Positions 33,785 to 42,905 of a stretch of DNA of 64,000 nt are shown here, piece by piece. Numbering within the stretch: position 1 is the stretch's first letter; each line of letters opens with the position of its first letter. Below the pieces are notes generated by a model. The model was not told the DNA's origin. It saw only the letters and a list, made by a program, of their open reading frames with translations, and did not search any database. Source of the stretch: Halopenitus persicus. GTDB taxonomy: Archaea; Halobacteriota; Halobacteria; Halobacteriales; Haloferacaceae. The stretch covers positions 2,418,001 through 2,482,000 of the forward strand of contig NZ_AP017558.1 of NCBI RefSeq assembly GCF_002355635.1, in the 5' to 3' direction. The position numbers and the translations under genes were made by a program.

Positions 33785-34803
33785 CAGTTCACCACCTCGC
33801 TCGCGGTCTCGGAGTCGATCAGCTCGTCGATGCGCGCCTGGAGGTCGGCGTCGGGCTGGACCATTCCCTCCTCCTTGAGGATGGGCGCGAGCGTCGAGAG
33901 GAGCTCACGGTGCTGCTCGCCGGGGAGCGCGGTCGAGAGGTCGTTCCGCTCGACGAACACGCGCTCGGCGACCGCCTGGGACATGTCCGACTCGGCGGCC
34001 AGGATCGACGCCGTCTCCTGCGGGTTCTCGAGCGCCCACTGGCGCCCGCGTTCGTAGGTCTCCAGGACGCGGCGCGCGTCCTCGGGACGGTCCTCGAGGA
34101 AGCCCTCGAGCACGTTGAGGAAGCCGTAGGTGTTGAAGTCCGGTTCCCGGAAGAACAGGTCGACGTCGTGTTCGAGCTCCAACTCGGCCATGTGCGGGTC
34201 CAGCCCGGCCCACGCGTCGACGTCGTCCTGAACGAGCGCGGACTGTCCGTCGGGATGTTGGAGGTGGACGACCTCGACGTCGGCCGCGGAGAGCCCCGCC
34301 GTCTCCAGCGCCTGCAGGAGGAAGAAGTAGGGATCGGTCCCCCGCGTCGCCGCGACGCGTTTGCCCTCCAGGTCCGCGACCGAGGAGATGCCGGAGTCGG
34401 ACTTGGCAACGAGCGCGGTCCACTCCGGCTTCGAGTAGATGTACGGCGTCCGGATCGGCACGCCGTTCGTGCGCGCGAGCAGCGCCGCGATGCCCGCCGT
34501 CGAGGCGAACTCGGCGGATCCGCTCTGGGAGTACTCGTTGGCCTGGTTGCTCCCGAGGCTGAGCACCCACTCGATCGAGACGTCGTCGTCGGCGAACTCC
34601 TCCTCGAGCCAGCCGTGGTCCCGGAGCACGAGGCTGATCGGGTTGTAGTAGGCCCAATCGACCGTGATCGTTCGGCCGTCGGTATCGCTCGACCCGTTGC
34701 CGTTTCCATCACCGGTGCTGCTTCCGCCGGTCGCAATGCAGCCAGCCGCAAGCGGCGTGGCGATCGTCGTCCCGGCCGTGGCGAGGAAGCGTCGTCGTTC
34801 CAT
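33784..34803 (-). CDS. ABC transporter substrate-binding lipoprotein, SsuA/TauA-like
   Basis: This 339-residue protein has a Tat-lipoprotein signal 'MERRRFLATAGTTIATPLAA' followed by Cys, then a Gly/Ser/Asp linker. An NMT1/SsuA-like bilobed domain follows ('TVDWAYYNPISLVLRDHGWL', 'DLEGKRVAATRGTDPYFFLL', 'DVEVVHLQHPDGQSALVQDD'). Such proteins capture sulfonates, nitrate/bicarbonate or pyrimidine precursors outside the cell. The exact ligand is unknown. It is the first gene of the three-gene importer operon. Confidence 0.9.
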   Translation of the reverse strand: MERRRFLATAGTTIATPLAAGCIATGGSSTGDGNGNGSSDTDGRTITVDWAYYNPISLVLRDHGWLEEEFADDDVSIEWVLSLGSNQANEYSQSGSAEFASTAGIAALLARTNGVPIRTPYIYSKPEWTALVAKSDSGISSVADLEGKRVAATRGTDPYFFLLQALETAGLSAADVEVVHLQHPDGQSALVQDDVDAWAGLDPHMAELELEHDVDLFFREPDFNTYGFLNVLEGFLEDRPEDARRVLETYERGRQWALENPQETASILAAESDMSQAVAERVFVERNDLSTALPGEQHRELLSTLAPILKEEGMVQPDADLQARIDELIDSETASEVVN

Positions 34804-35128
34804 CGTGTCCCCACGTACCGACCGGATTCCCTATAAGGTATGCATAAGTGGAATATTTCGTCGCAGCTATGATGCTTTATAGTAATACACGGATCGAAGA
34901 AATTCGAGCAGGAACGTACGAACGCGATGGTGAAGGGTCGAGTCGCCCGTTTTCGTAATTGTGTGTTAGTCTCAGACACTCGGCCGTGACCGAAAGCCTG
35001 CGTTCCGAAAACAGGATATCGTGTCCGTTATCCGGGATGGACCGATCGCCGACTCGGGTCGATTGACCGACTCGGCCACCCGTCCGGAACGGTTCGATCA
35101 CTCGAGCGTTCGTCCCGTCGCGGTCGCC
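34804..35128. other. Intergenic region with promoter of the ABC importer operon
   Basis: No gene is supportable here. The palindrome TATGCATA (about 34839-34846) and flanking 'cttatag' lie 30-45 bases before the binding-protein ATG on the minus strand and probably contain its promoter. The rest, including an AT-rich patch near 34870-34890, shows nothing recognisable. Confidence 0.45.
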
Positions 35129-36322
35129 TCACGGTCCGGCCGTCGAGACGATCTTGATCACGTCGCCCTCCGACAGTTCGTGGTCCTCGCCGATCCGGCG
35201 GCTCGAGCGCGCGTCGATCGCGTGGAGGTAGCCCTCGCCGATGTCGGAGTGAACGGCGTACGCGAGGTCCTTCGGGGTCGCGCCCGCCCGGAGCAGGAAC
35301 GCGTCGGGCAGGACGTTTCCGCGGGCGTCGGTCCACTTGGCGGCGTCCTGGACGGGGTAGGCGGTGAACCGGTCGAGCCGGTCGTACACCGCCGCGTTCA
35401 GGGCCGTCTGGACGCCGGTCCCCCCGAACGCGTCCATCACGTCACGGATCCCCTCGAGCCCCTCGCGCTGGTCCGTGGAGACGTCGGCGTCGTCGACGAT
35501 CTCGAAATCCGGATCGCCCGGGTCGTACGCGACGACGCCGGCCTCGGCGGCCCGGCGAAGGCCCAGTTCGCCGTCGGCGGCCGCGAACACCACCGGCTGA
35601 TCGGTCTCCTTCCGAAGCCGGTCGACGTTCTCCTGGGGTGCCACGTCGGCCTTGTTGGCGACCACGACGATGGGCTTGGTCCGCCGCCGGAGGACCTCGG
35701 CCAGCCGCTCGCGGTCCTCGTCGGCCCATTTAAATGGGTCGTCCGGATACTCGATCGACCGGAGGACCGCCGTCACGTCCGCCGCGGTCGCGCCGAACCC
35801 CGTGAGCAGGTCCGTCAGCGCCTCCTCGAGGTCGAAGTCGGGCGACCGGGACTTCCGCTCGACGCTCTCCCAGTTGCGGTCGATGATTCCCGCGAGCCAG
35901 AGGTCCATCTCGCGTTCGATGAAGTCGACGTCCTCGAGGGGGTCGTGACTCCCGACCGGGACCGGCTCGCCCTCCGCGTCGGTGCCGCCGGAGGCGTCGA
36001 CGACGTTGAGGATGACGTCCGCGTTCGTCAGCTCGTCGAGGAACTGGTTGCCAAGCCCCTTCCCCTCGTGGGCGCCGGGGACGAGCCCGGCCACGTCGAG
36101 GAGTTCGACCGGAACGTACCGCTTCCCGTCGCGGCAGTTCTCCGCCCCGCACCGCTCGTCCCGGTCCAGACACGGACACTCCGTGCGGACGTGTGTGACT
36201 CCCCGGTTGGCGTCGATGGTCGTGAACGGGTAGTTCGCGACGTCGACGTCGGCCATCGTCGCGGCCGTATACAGGGTCGACTTCCCCGCGTTCGGTTTCC
36301 CCGCGAGCGCGACCGTGATCAT
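35129..36322 (-). CDS. ychF: YchF/Obg-like GTP/ATP-binding protein
   Basis: This 397-residue protein has the G1 motif 'ALAGKPNAGKSTLYTAA', G3 region 'LLDVAGLVPGAHEGKGLGNQ', 'VVVANKADVAP' and a C-terminal TGS domain ('YLHAIDARSSRRIGEDHELS'). It has a cysteine-rich insert 'ECPCLDRDERCGAENC', probably metal-binding, as in archaeal YchF. YchF/OLA1 proteins bind ribosomes and act in translation or stress; archaeal members hydrolyse ATP or GTP. The stop of the DUF5800-type gene lies downstream on the same strand's 5' side, one base apart, suggesting a shared transcript. Confidence 0.92.
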   Translation of the reverse strand: MITVALAGKPNAGKSTLYTAATMADVDVANYPFTTIDANRGVTHVRTECPCLDRDERCGAENCRDGKRYVPVELLDVAGLVPGAHEGKGLGNQFLDELTNADVILNVVDASGGTDAEGEPVPVGSHDPLEDVDFIEREMDLWLAGIIDRNWESVERKSRSPDFDLEEALTDLLTGFGATAADVTAVLRSIEYPDDPFKWADEDRERLAEVLRRRTKPIVVVANKADVAPQENVDRLRKETDQPVVFAAADGELGLRRAAEAGVVAYDPGDPDFEIVDDADVSTDQREGLEGIRDVMDAFGGTGVQTALNAAVYDRLDRFTAYPVQDAAKWTDARGNVLPDAFLLRAGATPKDLAYAVHSDIGEGYLHAIDARSSRRIGEDHELSEGDVIKIVSTAGP

Positions 36323-36323
36323 C

Positions 36324-36530
36324 TCAGGCTCCCGCGAGCACGTCCCCGACCCGTCGCGGCTCCCCCGAGAGGTCGGGGTCGGACTCGACGATCTGGAGGA
36401 TCTCGTGGTCGGTGACGTCCGGGTAGTCCTTCTCGGTCGCCTCCTCGATCAGCTCGCGGTCCAAACGAAACTCGGTCCCCTGATACACGACGTCGACGCC
36501 GTCGTCCTCGATGGAGAGGATGGTGCTCAT
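36324..36530 (-). CDS. Small haloarchaeal protein (DUF5800-like) upstream of ychF
   Basis: This 68-residue acidic protein begins 'MSTILSIEDDGVDVVYQGTE' and contains 'DYPDVTDHEILQIVESDPDL' and 'SGEPRRVGDVL'. I recognise it as a haloarchaeal family I believe is DUF5800. Its stop is one base before the ychF start, so the two genes form an operon. The conserved pairing suggests a role near YchF or the ribosome, which is inference. Confidence 0.75.
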   Translation of the reverse strand: MSTILSIEDDGVDVVYQGTEFRLDRELIEEATEKDYPDVTDHEILQIVESDPDLSGEPRRVGDVLAGA

Positions 36531-36609
36531 GGCCGATCGGAGGCGTGTCCCCCCTATAAGGGTGCGGCTCTCGGCCGGCGACGGAGGAAGGGTCGTCACC
36601 TCCGACGGG

Positions 36610-38586
36610 CTAGAGATGCAGGGAGACGATCGTCGTCGCCTCCGCCGGCACCGAGGGGACGGTTTCGACGCCGCCGTTTGCGGGCGTGCCGGCGGCCCCG
36701 CCCGGGTCAGCGTCGGCCGGTTCGGGGCCGACGCTCGCGGTGGCCTCGAGGCCACCGTCGCCAGTCGGTGAGGCCGATTCGGTCGTCGTGTCGATCGACA
36801 GCCGCGCGCCGACGGAGTCGGCGGCCCACGTGACGAGCCAAAGCCCGACGCCGCTGCCGTGGGACAGCGGCGTCTCCTCGTTCGTATCGAGGACGGTGAT
36901 CTCGTGGTCCGGGATCCCGGGGCCGTCGTCGGCCACCGAGATCACCGTCTCCGTCCCCGCGTCTTGGACCGACACCCAGACGGTCGGGTTCGGCGCGTCG
37001 TTGTGGACCGCGGCGTTCTCGACGAGACACCGGAGCGCGGTCTCCAGTCCCGGACCGCCCGCCACCGTCTCGGGGCCCTCGTGATCGACGTGGACCGTGA
37101 CGTCGGGGTGGTCCCGGCGGATCGTCTCGACCACGCGCTCGATCACGTCCGCCAGGTCGTAGCTGACCGTCCGACCGCGCTGGTCGATGATGCGTTCGAT
37201 CTCGCGCGCGTTTTCGCTGTTGCCGAGCAGTTCCTCGCTGGCTTCACGGATCGCGTCGATACGCGTGAGCACCGCCGCATCGGTGCTCAGATCGGCGTCC
37301 AGGCTCCCGCTCGCGTCCGTGAGATCGTCGGCGAGGAGGTCGGCGTTCCCGCGGATCGTGGTGAGCTTGTTCCGGATGTTGTGTCGGAGCACGCGCGAGA
37401 GGATCTGCCGGAGTAGCTCGAGCTCCTCCTCGCGCTCCTCAAGTTCGTGTTCCCGCCGCTTGATCGGCGTGATGTCGCGCAGCACGACCACCCACGCCGT
37501 GGAGTCGATCGACCGCTGGACCGCCGAGGCCGACACCGAGAAGTGGCGGACCTCATCGTCCATCGGGACGGCGATCTCCATATCGTCGGTTCCGCCGTCG
37601 GTCGGAGCGGCTGTGTCGGTTCCGCCGTCGGTCGGAGCGGCTGTGTCGGTTCCGCCGTCGGTCGGAGCAGTTCCGTCGTCCGCCGTGCTCGAATCCATCC
37701 GCGTCGTCGCCTGCAGGATGCGGTCGTGCACCGCCGGGGGGATCGACGTGAAGAACTTCGAGGCGGGCATTCCGACGTGGACGTCGTCGCCGGCGAACAG
37801 GCGGTCGGCCGTCGCGTTGTAATCGAGCACGCGGCGTTCGTCGTCGACCGTCACGACGGCGTCGTCCATCTCCGCCATCGCCACCTCCCGTGCGACGGGA
37901 ACGACCGTGAGCAGGTCCATCCGGTAGAGCGCCTGCAACAGGAACAGTCCGCTGCCCGCGAGGCCGACGGGCGTGAGGTCGTAGACGGTGGGCACCGCGC
38001 CGAACAGGGTCAGAAGGTTGGCGATGATCGGCGGGACGACCGCCAGCGTCAGGATCGCTGCCTGTCGCTGCCGCAGCCCGCGCGACCGGAGCCACTCGCC
38101 GGCCAGCAGAACCGTGCCGGTCAGGACGAGCAGGTAGTTCAATCCGGACAGTATCCAAAACCCCGTGCCGTAGGACGCGACGAGCACCGTCCCCTGAACG
38201 GTCGTTTGAGGGGTCAAAACGAGGTGGTGATAGGAGTTCGACCACGCGACCGCCTGGCCGAGTCCGACGTACGCCACGAAGGGGCCGAGCGCACGTCTGG
38301 ACGGCCACCAGCCCGTCGTCGATTCGACGGCCAACAGCAGCCAGCCGACCGCGATCAGCGACGCGGCGAGCAGCCGGACGTTCCAGGCGGCCACCGAGAG
38401 GTCGGGGTTGGCGACGAGGTACTCGTTGCCGAGGCCGATCGGCCACAGCGCGATCCCGAGGACCGCGAGCGCGAACCCTCGGCTGCCCGGCGTGTCGGGG
38501 TGGCGGAGGGGCTCCCGCAGCAGGAACAGCAGCGCCGTCCCCATCGCGAGGTAGCCGAGCCCCACGGTCCCCGACGAGAGCTCCAT
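36610..38586 (-). CDS. 7TM-type sensor histidine kinase with PAS domain
   Basis: This 658-residue protein has seven N-terminal helices (residues about 1-220) forming a 7TM sensor, then a PAS domain ('VVTVDDERRVLDYNATADRL'). A His-phosphoacceptor helix 'ILSRVLRHNIRNKLTTIRGN' has His near residue 400. The ATPase domain has 'CLVENAAVHND', 'SVADDGPGIPDHE' and 'GSGVGLWLVTWA'. No response regulator is adjacent. An upstream ATG at 38604 exists, but the TATA box 'ttataaag' at about 38611 is 27 bases from the ATG at 38586, favouring that start. A 30-base tandem repeat lies in the PAS loop. Confidence 0.88.
   Translation of the reverse strand: MELSSGTVGLGYLAMGTALLFLLREPLRHPDTPGSRGFALAVLGIALWPIGLGNEYLVANPDLSVAAWNVRLLAASLIAVGWLLLAVESTTGWWPSRRALGPFVAYVGLGQAVAWSNSYHHLVLTPQTTVQGTVLVASYGTGFWILSGLNYLLVLTGTVLLAGEWLRSRGLRQRQAAILTLAVVPPIIANLLTLFGAVPTVYDLTPVGLAGSGLFLLQALYRMDLLTVVPVAREVAMAEMDDAVVTVDDERRVLDYNATADRLFAGDDVHVGMPASKFFTSIPPAVHDRILQATTRMDSSTADDGTAPTDGGTDTAAPTDGGTDTAAPTDGGTDDMEIAVPMDDEVRHFSVSASAVQRSIDSTAWVVVLRDITPIKRREHELEEREEELELLRQILSRVLRHNIRNKLTTIRGNADLLADDLTDASGSLDADLSTDAAVLTRIDAIREASEELLGNSENAREIERIIDQRGRTVSYDLADVIERVVETIRRDHPDVTVHVDHEGPETVAGGPGLETALRCLVENAAVHNDAPNPTVWVSVQDAGTETVISVADDGPGIPDHEITVLDTNEETPLSHGSGVGLWLVTWAADSVGARLSIDTTTESASPTGDGGLEATASVGPEPADADPGGAAGTPANGGVETVPSVPAEATTIVSLHL
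37591..37677 (-). repeat. In-frame tandem repeat, 30-base unit, inside the histidine kinase gene
   Basis: Positions 37591-37620 and 37621-37650 are identical, and a partial third copy runs to about 37677. It encodes the decapeptide TDTAAPTDGG in tandem within the PAS domain region. The unit is a multiple of three. Confidence 0.95.
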
Positions 38587-38645
38587 CGTCGAAACGACGT
38601 TCATCGACCGTTATAAAGCCCCCTGCCGACCGCGGGACGGTGGAC

Positions 38646-38693
38646 GGTTCGGGCGCCTTTGGCGGGGTAGGTTCGGGCGCCTTTGGCGGGGTA
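38646..38693. repeat. Tandem duplication, 24-base unit x2, upstream of the amidohydrolase
   Basis: Copies at 38646-38669 and 38670-38693 are identical. They end 32 bases before the amidohydrolase ATG, adjoining 'cgcttaacc', which is the likely TATA region. Confidence 0.95.
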
Positions 38694-38724
38694 CGCTTAA
38701 CCGCCTGCACGCTATCAGTGGGGT

Positions 38725-40011
38725 ATGAACGAGACCGACTTCGAGGCGTACCGGACCTTCCGCCGCGACCTCCATCGCCATCCCGAACCGGCGTGGTGCG
38801 AGTACTACACGACCGACCGGATCGTCGCCGCGCTCCGGGACCGTGAACCGGACGAATTGTACGTCGGTCGCGAGGCGCTCGCGGGCGACGCGCGCACCGG
38901 CGTTCCCGATGCGGAGACCCTGGATATGTGGACCGACCGCGCCCGTCAGGCCGGCGTCGACCCCGACGTCCTCGAACGGACGGCCGACGGCCACACCGGC
39001 TGTATCGCCGTCTTCGAGCGCGGCGACGGGCCCACGGTTGGCCTCCGCGTGGACATCGACGCGCTGCCGGTGACCGAGGCCGACGACCCCGACCACGATC
39101 CGGCCGCGGGCGGCTACCGCTCGGCACACGAGGGGTACATGCACGCCTGCGGTCACGACGCCCACGCGACGATCGGGATCGGCGTGATCGACGCCGTCCT
39201 CGCCGGCGGGTTCGCGGGGACGCTCGTCGTCGTCTTCCAGCCCAGCGAGGAGCGGATCGGCGGCGGCCGGCCGATCGCTGAGTCCGGTCACCTCGACGAC
39301 GTCGACTACCTGCTGGCGGTCCACGTCGGCCTCGACCATCCATCCGGCGAGGTCGTCAGCGGGATCGACGGATTCCTGGCGGTGCGGCACTTCCGGGCCG
39401 ACTTCGAGGGTCGACCGGCCCACGCGGGAGCGAACCCCGAACAGGGGCGGAACGCGGTGCAGGCTATGGCCACCGCCGTCGAGAACCTCTACGCGATCCC
39501 CAGACACGCCGACGGCAAGACGCGGGTCAACGCCGGGGTCGTCGGGGGCGGAACCGCCACGAACGTCATCCCCGAGGAGGCGTTCATCGAGGGGGAGGTC
39601 CGCGGCGGCACCACCGAGCTCGCCGACTACATGTTCCACAAGGCCGAGCGCGTCCTGCGCGCGGCCGCGGAGACCCACGGCTGCTCGGTCGCCATCGAGT
39701 CCACCGGGGGTGCCCCCAGCGCGACCAGCGACGCCGCGCTGGCGGCCGTCGTCGGCGAGGCGGCCAGCGGCGTCGACGGCGTCGAGACGGTCAGCGACCG
39801 GGACGACCTCGGGGGCAGCGAGGATGCGACCTACCTGATGGAGCGCGTCCAGGACCGCGGCGGGCTCGCCTGTTACGTCTGCGTCGGCACCGACCATCCC
39901 GGCGGACACCACACGTCCACGTTCGACGTCGACGACGACGACGTTCGGATCGCCATCGACGTCCTCGCGGACACGATCGAACGCATCGGCGAGGCGCCGC
40001 CGAGTCGGTGA
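38725..40011 (+). CDS. M20-family amidohydrolase (IAA-amino acid hydrolase / carboxypeptidase type)
   Basis: This 428-residue metallopeptidase has 'GLRVDIDALPVTEA', the metal motif 'YMHACGHDAHATIGIGV', 'VVFQPSEERIGGGRPI', 'VHVGLDHPSGEV' and the dimerisation-domain 'HAGANPEQGRNAVQAMA'. 'GGSEDATYLMERV' and 'TDHPGGHHTSTFDVDD' complete the metal site. The family hydrolyses N-acyl amino acids or related amides. The long N-terminal segment before the DIDALP motif is larger than in bacterial hippurate hydrolases, and substrate is uncertain. Confidence 0.88.
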   Translation: MNETDFEAYRTFRRDLHRHPEPAWCEYYTTDRIVAALRDREPDELYVGREALAGDARTGVPDAETLDMWTDRARQAGVDPDVLERTADGHTGCIAVFERGDGPTVGLRVDIDALPVTEADDPDHDPAAGGYRSAHEGYMHACGHDAHATIGIGVIDAVLAGGFAGTLVVVFQPSEERIGGGRPIAESGHLDDVDYLLAVHVGLDHPSGEVVSGIDGFLAVRHFRADFEGRPAHAGANPEQGRNAVQAMATAVENLYAIPRHADGKTRVNAGVVGGGTATNVIPEEAFIEGEVRGGTTELADYMFHKAERVLRAAAETHGCSVAIESTGGAPSATSDAALAAVVGEAASGVDGVETVSDRDDLGGSEDATYLMERVQDRGGLACYVCVGTDHPGGHHTSTFDVDDDDVRIAIDVLADTIERIGEAPPSR

Positions 40012-40048
40012 ATCGGGGGTCGGTGCATCGTCTCCTCGAACGCGACCA

Positions 40049-41239
40049 TCAGACCGACCGGTCGATCACGGCACGAACGAGCGACGCGAGCGGACCGGCC
40101 GTCCGGGGCGGTCCACCCGAACCGGGAGCCGCGTCGGCCGCCGTTTCATCCATCGTCGGCGGCGACGTCGCCTCCGACCGGACGTTCACCTCCGACCCGT
40201 TCGGGAGCGAATCGTCCGCCGCCTCCGCCGCCGCCTCGACGGCCGTCCGTTCGTGATGACGAACCCGGCGCCGGACCGCCGCCGGATCGGCGTCGGCGAT
40301 CAGGGGCGCGATGGCGTCGATCGGCGCCGTGGCGTCCGGCCCGAGCCGTGCCATTCCGACCGCGGTTCCGAGATGTCGGCCGCACTCCCGGAGTGCGTCG
40401 GTTCGCTCGTCGCGTCCGCCGACGGACCCGCCGAGCGCCATCGCAACTTCGTAGAGACTGCCGAGTGTCCGGTGGGCCATCTCCTCGGCCGTTTCGAGCG
40501 CTGCGTGGTCGCTCCCGGCGGCGATCGTCAACCCTTCGCTCACCGCGGTCATCGTTTCCGCGATCAGGGCGTATCGACCGACCGCCTCGCCCGGCGAGGA
40601 CGGCACGAACGAACCGACCGAGTCGGCTGGTTCGCTCGGGTTGGCTGGTTCGCTCGGGTTGGCTGGTTCGCTCGGGTTGGCTGGTTCGGTCACTCCGGTC
40701 GAGTCGGTCGGCTCGGCGTCGCTCGCGGCGTCGGCGAGTTGGGTGAACGCCGCGGCGTAACAGACGTCGCCGGCAAGCAGGGTTTCCATTCCCGGATCGA
40801 CCGTCGCCTCGCGGTCCCGATCGGCAGCGGCGCCCTCTTGGGCAGGCTCGCAGCCCCCGTCCCGCGGCACGAACGGCGTCGGTGCCTCGAGCAACCGAGC
40901 GTGGATCCGTGCTCCGGTTTCCACGAGCGTGATCGCCACCGCGGCGTCGAGGGCGCGGTCGGGCCCCGGGATCGACTCGACCATCGTCGCGTCGGGCATC
41001 GTCGTCTCGCGGGACGTCGCGTCGGCACCGTCGGCGAGCGTCGCTTCGCTCGACTCGTCCGGTACCGTCGCCGCCGTCGCGAGCAAGAGCGTCCCCGATC
41101 CGGTGATGACCGACTCCCGAAGTCGTTCACGAACGGCGTCATACAGGACTGCCGGCTCGCGTCCCTCGAGCCGGGCCGTGAGCGCGCGGTCGAGCCGGCG
41201 GTCGCAGGCGTGGAGGAGGTCAGTCGACGGGACCGTCAT
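40049..41239 (-). CDS. Haloarchaeal protein resembling a degenerate polyprenyl synthetase
   Basis: This 396-residue acidic helical protein has an opening 'LLHACDRRLDRALTARLEGR' and 'EPAVLYDAVRERLRESVITG' reading like the N-terminal helices of trans-prenyl synthases. Later helices ('GDVCYAAAFTQLADAA', 'EEMAHRTLGSLYEVAMALGG') also fit. The DDxxD metal motifs are absent, so it is unlikely to be catalytic. A proline-rich linker (EPANPS repeats) sits in the middle. The neighbouring gene on the same strand is a geranylgeranyl reductase family enzyme, which fits a lipid-related accessory role; this is inference. Confidence 0.45.
   Translation of the reverse strand: MTVPSTDLLHACDRRLDRALTARLEGREPAVLYDAVRERLRESVITGSGTLLLATAATVPDESSEATLADGADATSRETTMPDATMVESIPGPDRALDAAVAITLVETGARIHARLLEAPTPFVPRDGGCEPAQEGAAADRDREATVDPGMETLLAGDVCYAAAFTQLADAASDAEPTDSTGVTEPANPSEPANPSEPANPSEPADSVGSFVPSSPGEAVGRYALIAETMTAVSEGLTIAAGSDHAALETAEEMAHRTLGSLYEVAMALGGSVGGRDERTDALRECGRHLGTAVGMARLGPDATAPIDAIAPLIADADPAAVRRRVRHHERTAVEAAAEAADDSLPNGSEVNVRSEATSPPTMDETAADAAPGSGGPPRTAGPLASLVRAVIDRSV
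40625..40695 (-). repeat. In-frame tandem repeat, 18-base unit, about 3.6 copies
   Basis: The unit 'ggctggttcgctcgggtt' repeats perfectly at 40625-40642, 40643-40660 and 40661-40678, then partially. It encodes EPANPS repeats in the linker of the prenyl-synthetase-like protein. Confidence 0.95.
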
Positions 41240-41350
41240 CGTTCCTCGAGTTCGTGACGGTGCGTGTAAAAGCCACGTGAGCGTGAAGGTTTCGCCGGAT
41301 GGTCGCGCGCATCCGGATCTCGCCGCCAGGCTGCGCCAGTACGTCACTCC

Positions 41351-41425
41351 CGACGCCGCATCAGCGTCCCCCGACGCTGCATCAGCGTCCCCCGACGCCG
41401 CATCAGCGTTCCCCGACGCCGCGTT
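41351..41425. repeat. Tandem repeat, 21-base unit, about 3.6 copies, at the 3' end of the reductase gene
   Basis: Copies at 41351-41371, 41372-41392 and 41393-41413 differ by single bases, and a partial copy runs into the reductase stop codon (41424-41426). It lies between two same-strand genes and is not translated in the reductase frame. Confidence 0.9.
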
Positions 41426-42794
41426 AGTACTTCGCCTCGGCGCCGGTGGTCTCGTAGATGCGGTCGAGGATCCGGTCGCGGTCCGTGGTCCACGACCCCA
41501 TCGCCGCGGGCGAGCCGGGATACTCGCCGTAGTGGTCGAGCAGCTCGTCCGCGAGCTGCTTGGTCTCGTAGAAGTTCCAGATCGTGCCCCAGTAGCCGAA
41601 GCTCTTTATCGCACATTTCAGCTTGAGCCCGAAGGACATCGACGTCGACCCCTCGTACAGCGCCTCCGCGAGGTTCTCGCCGGGGAGTGCGGCCAGCAGC
41701 CCCATCAGGTCGTCGATGTCCACCGCGGTCGAGAGGATGTTGTAGACGTCGAGGCCGGCGTACCGGCCGCCGAAGTGGTCCATCACGCGCTCGTTGTACC
41801 GCCAGAGTGCGTCCTCGCTCACGTCGCCGTCGCCGATCGCTTCGACGGCCTGCTCGCCCGCGTACTTGCCGGCGTAGGCCGCGCCGGCGATCCCGCCGCC
41901 GGTCGTGGGGTTGACGTGGCCGGCGGCGTCGCCGACCGCCATGTATCCCGGCGCGACCGCGGAGTCGTACGGGCGGCGGGTCGGAAGCGCGGCGCCGAGC
42001 TTGTCGGTGACGGTCGCGCCCGCGAACTCGGGGCGGTTCCGGAGGTCGCGTTTCAGCGACTCGACGAGCTTCATCGGCTCCTCGTTCATCTGGAAGCCGA
42101 GGCCGGCGTTGATCTCGGTGTCGGTCCGCGGGAAGTACCAGAGGTAGCCGGCCGCGCGCTCGGTCGGCTTGAACACCAACGCGTCGTCCCACTCGACCGG
42201 CTCGGGGACCTCCACGATCTCGCGGTAGGCCGAGCAGAACTGCGAGTACCGGACGTTCGTGTCGAAGGTCGTCCCCGAGAAGTCGGCCTTGTCCTGCAAC
42301 AGCGAGAGCGACCCCGCCCCGTCGATCACGACGTCCGCCGCGAAGTCGATCGCGTCCCCGCGGCGCTTTCCGCGGAGGCCGGTCACGCGACCGTCCTCGT
42401 CCTGGAGCACGTCCCCGATCACGGTGTCGTAGTGGAACTCGACGCCGGCGTCATCGGCGGCCTCGATGAGTCGACGGCCGTATTCCCAGCGGTCGATGAC
42501 CGCGAGCTCGCCCGGGACGGGGATCTCGAGGACCGTGTTCTCCTGGGGGATCTCGAAGCGGCCGTGGTCGACGCCCGTGTTCGTGAACGCGGGCTCGATC
42601 CGGGATTTGGGGATCGCCTCGGGGAACGCGTCGGCCCCCTTCAGCGCGTCGCCGCAGGCGATGTGGCCGGCCTCGGTCTCGTCCTTCCGCTCGACGATGG
42701 CGACGTCGAGGCCCGCCTCGGCGATCGTCGTCGCGGCATAACAGCCGGCCGTCCCGGCCCCCGCGACGACGACGTCGTACTCGTGGGTGGTCAT
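41424..42794 (-). CDS. Geranylgeranyl reductase family FAD enzyme
   Basis: This 456-residue flavoprotein has the FAD motif 'VVVAGAGTAGCYAATTIAEA' and 'CGDALKGADAFPE'. 'YLWYFPRTDTEINAGLGFQM' and the second FAD motif 'GDAAGHVNPTTGGGIAGAAY' follow. The family includes digeranylgeranylglycerophospholipid reductase, which saturates archaeal isoprenoid chains, and related chlorophyll/menaquinone reductases. The CxxG-like 'CGDAL' motif supports the archaeal reductase group. Haloarchaea have several paralogues, so the exact substrate is not certain. A 21-base tandem repeat follows the stop. Confidence 0.85.
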   Translation of the reverse strand: MTTHEYDVVVAGAGTAGCYAATTIAEAGLDVAIVERKDETEAGHIACGDALKGADAFPEAIPKSRIEPAFTNTGVDHGRFEIPQENTVLEIPVPGELAVIDRWEYGRRLIEAADDAGVEFHYDTVIGDVLQDEDGRVTGLRGKRRGDAIDFAADVVIDGAGSLSLLQDKADFSGTTFDTNVRYSQFCSAYREIVEVPEPVEWDDALVFKPTERAAGYLWYFPRTDTEINAGLGFQMNEEPMKLVESLKRDLRNRPEFAGATVTDKLGAALPTRRPYDSAVAPGYMAVGDAAGHVNPTTGGGIAGAAYAGKYAGEQAVEAIGDGDVSEDALWRYNERVMDHFGGRYAGLDVYNILSTAVDIDDLMGLLAALPGENLAEALYEGSTSMSFGLKLKCAIKSFGYWGTIWNFYETKQLADELLDHYGEYPGSPAAMGSWTTDRDRILDRIYETTGAEAKY

Positions 42795-42905
42795 ATCTCA
42801 TTCGTGGCCGCCGGGCGGGCAAAACTCTTTATGCCGATTTTCGTCCTCCGAACGACGTCACAACGCCGGGTCGGCCGGCAGGGTGCCCCTGATCCCGTCG
42901 CGCGG

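Noticed and set aside
37591-37677. CRISPR-like array
   Set aside because: Repeats here and at 40625, 41351 and 52621 are contiguous with no spacers, and no cas genes are present. They are minisatellites.
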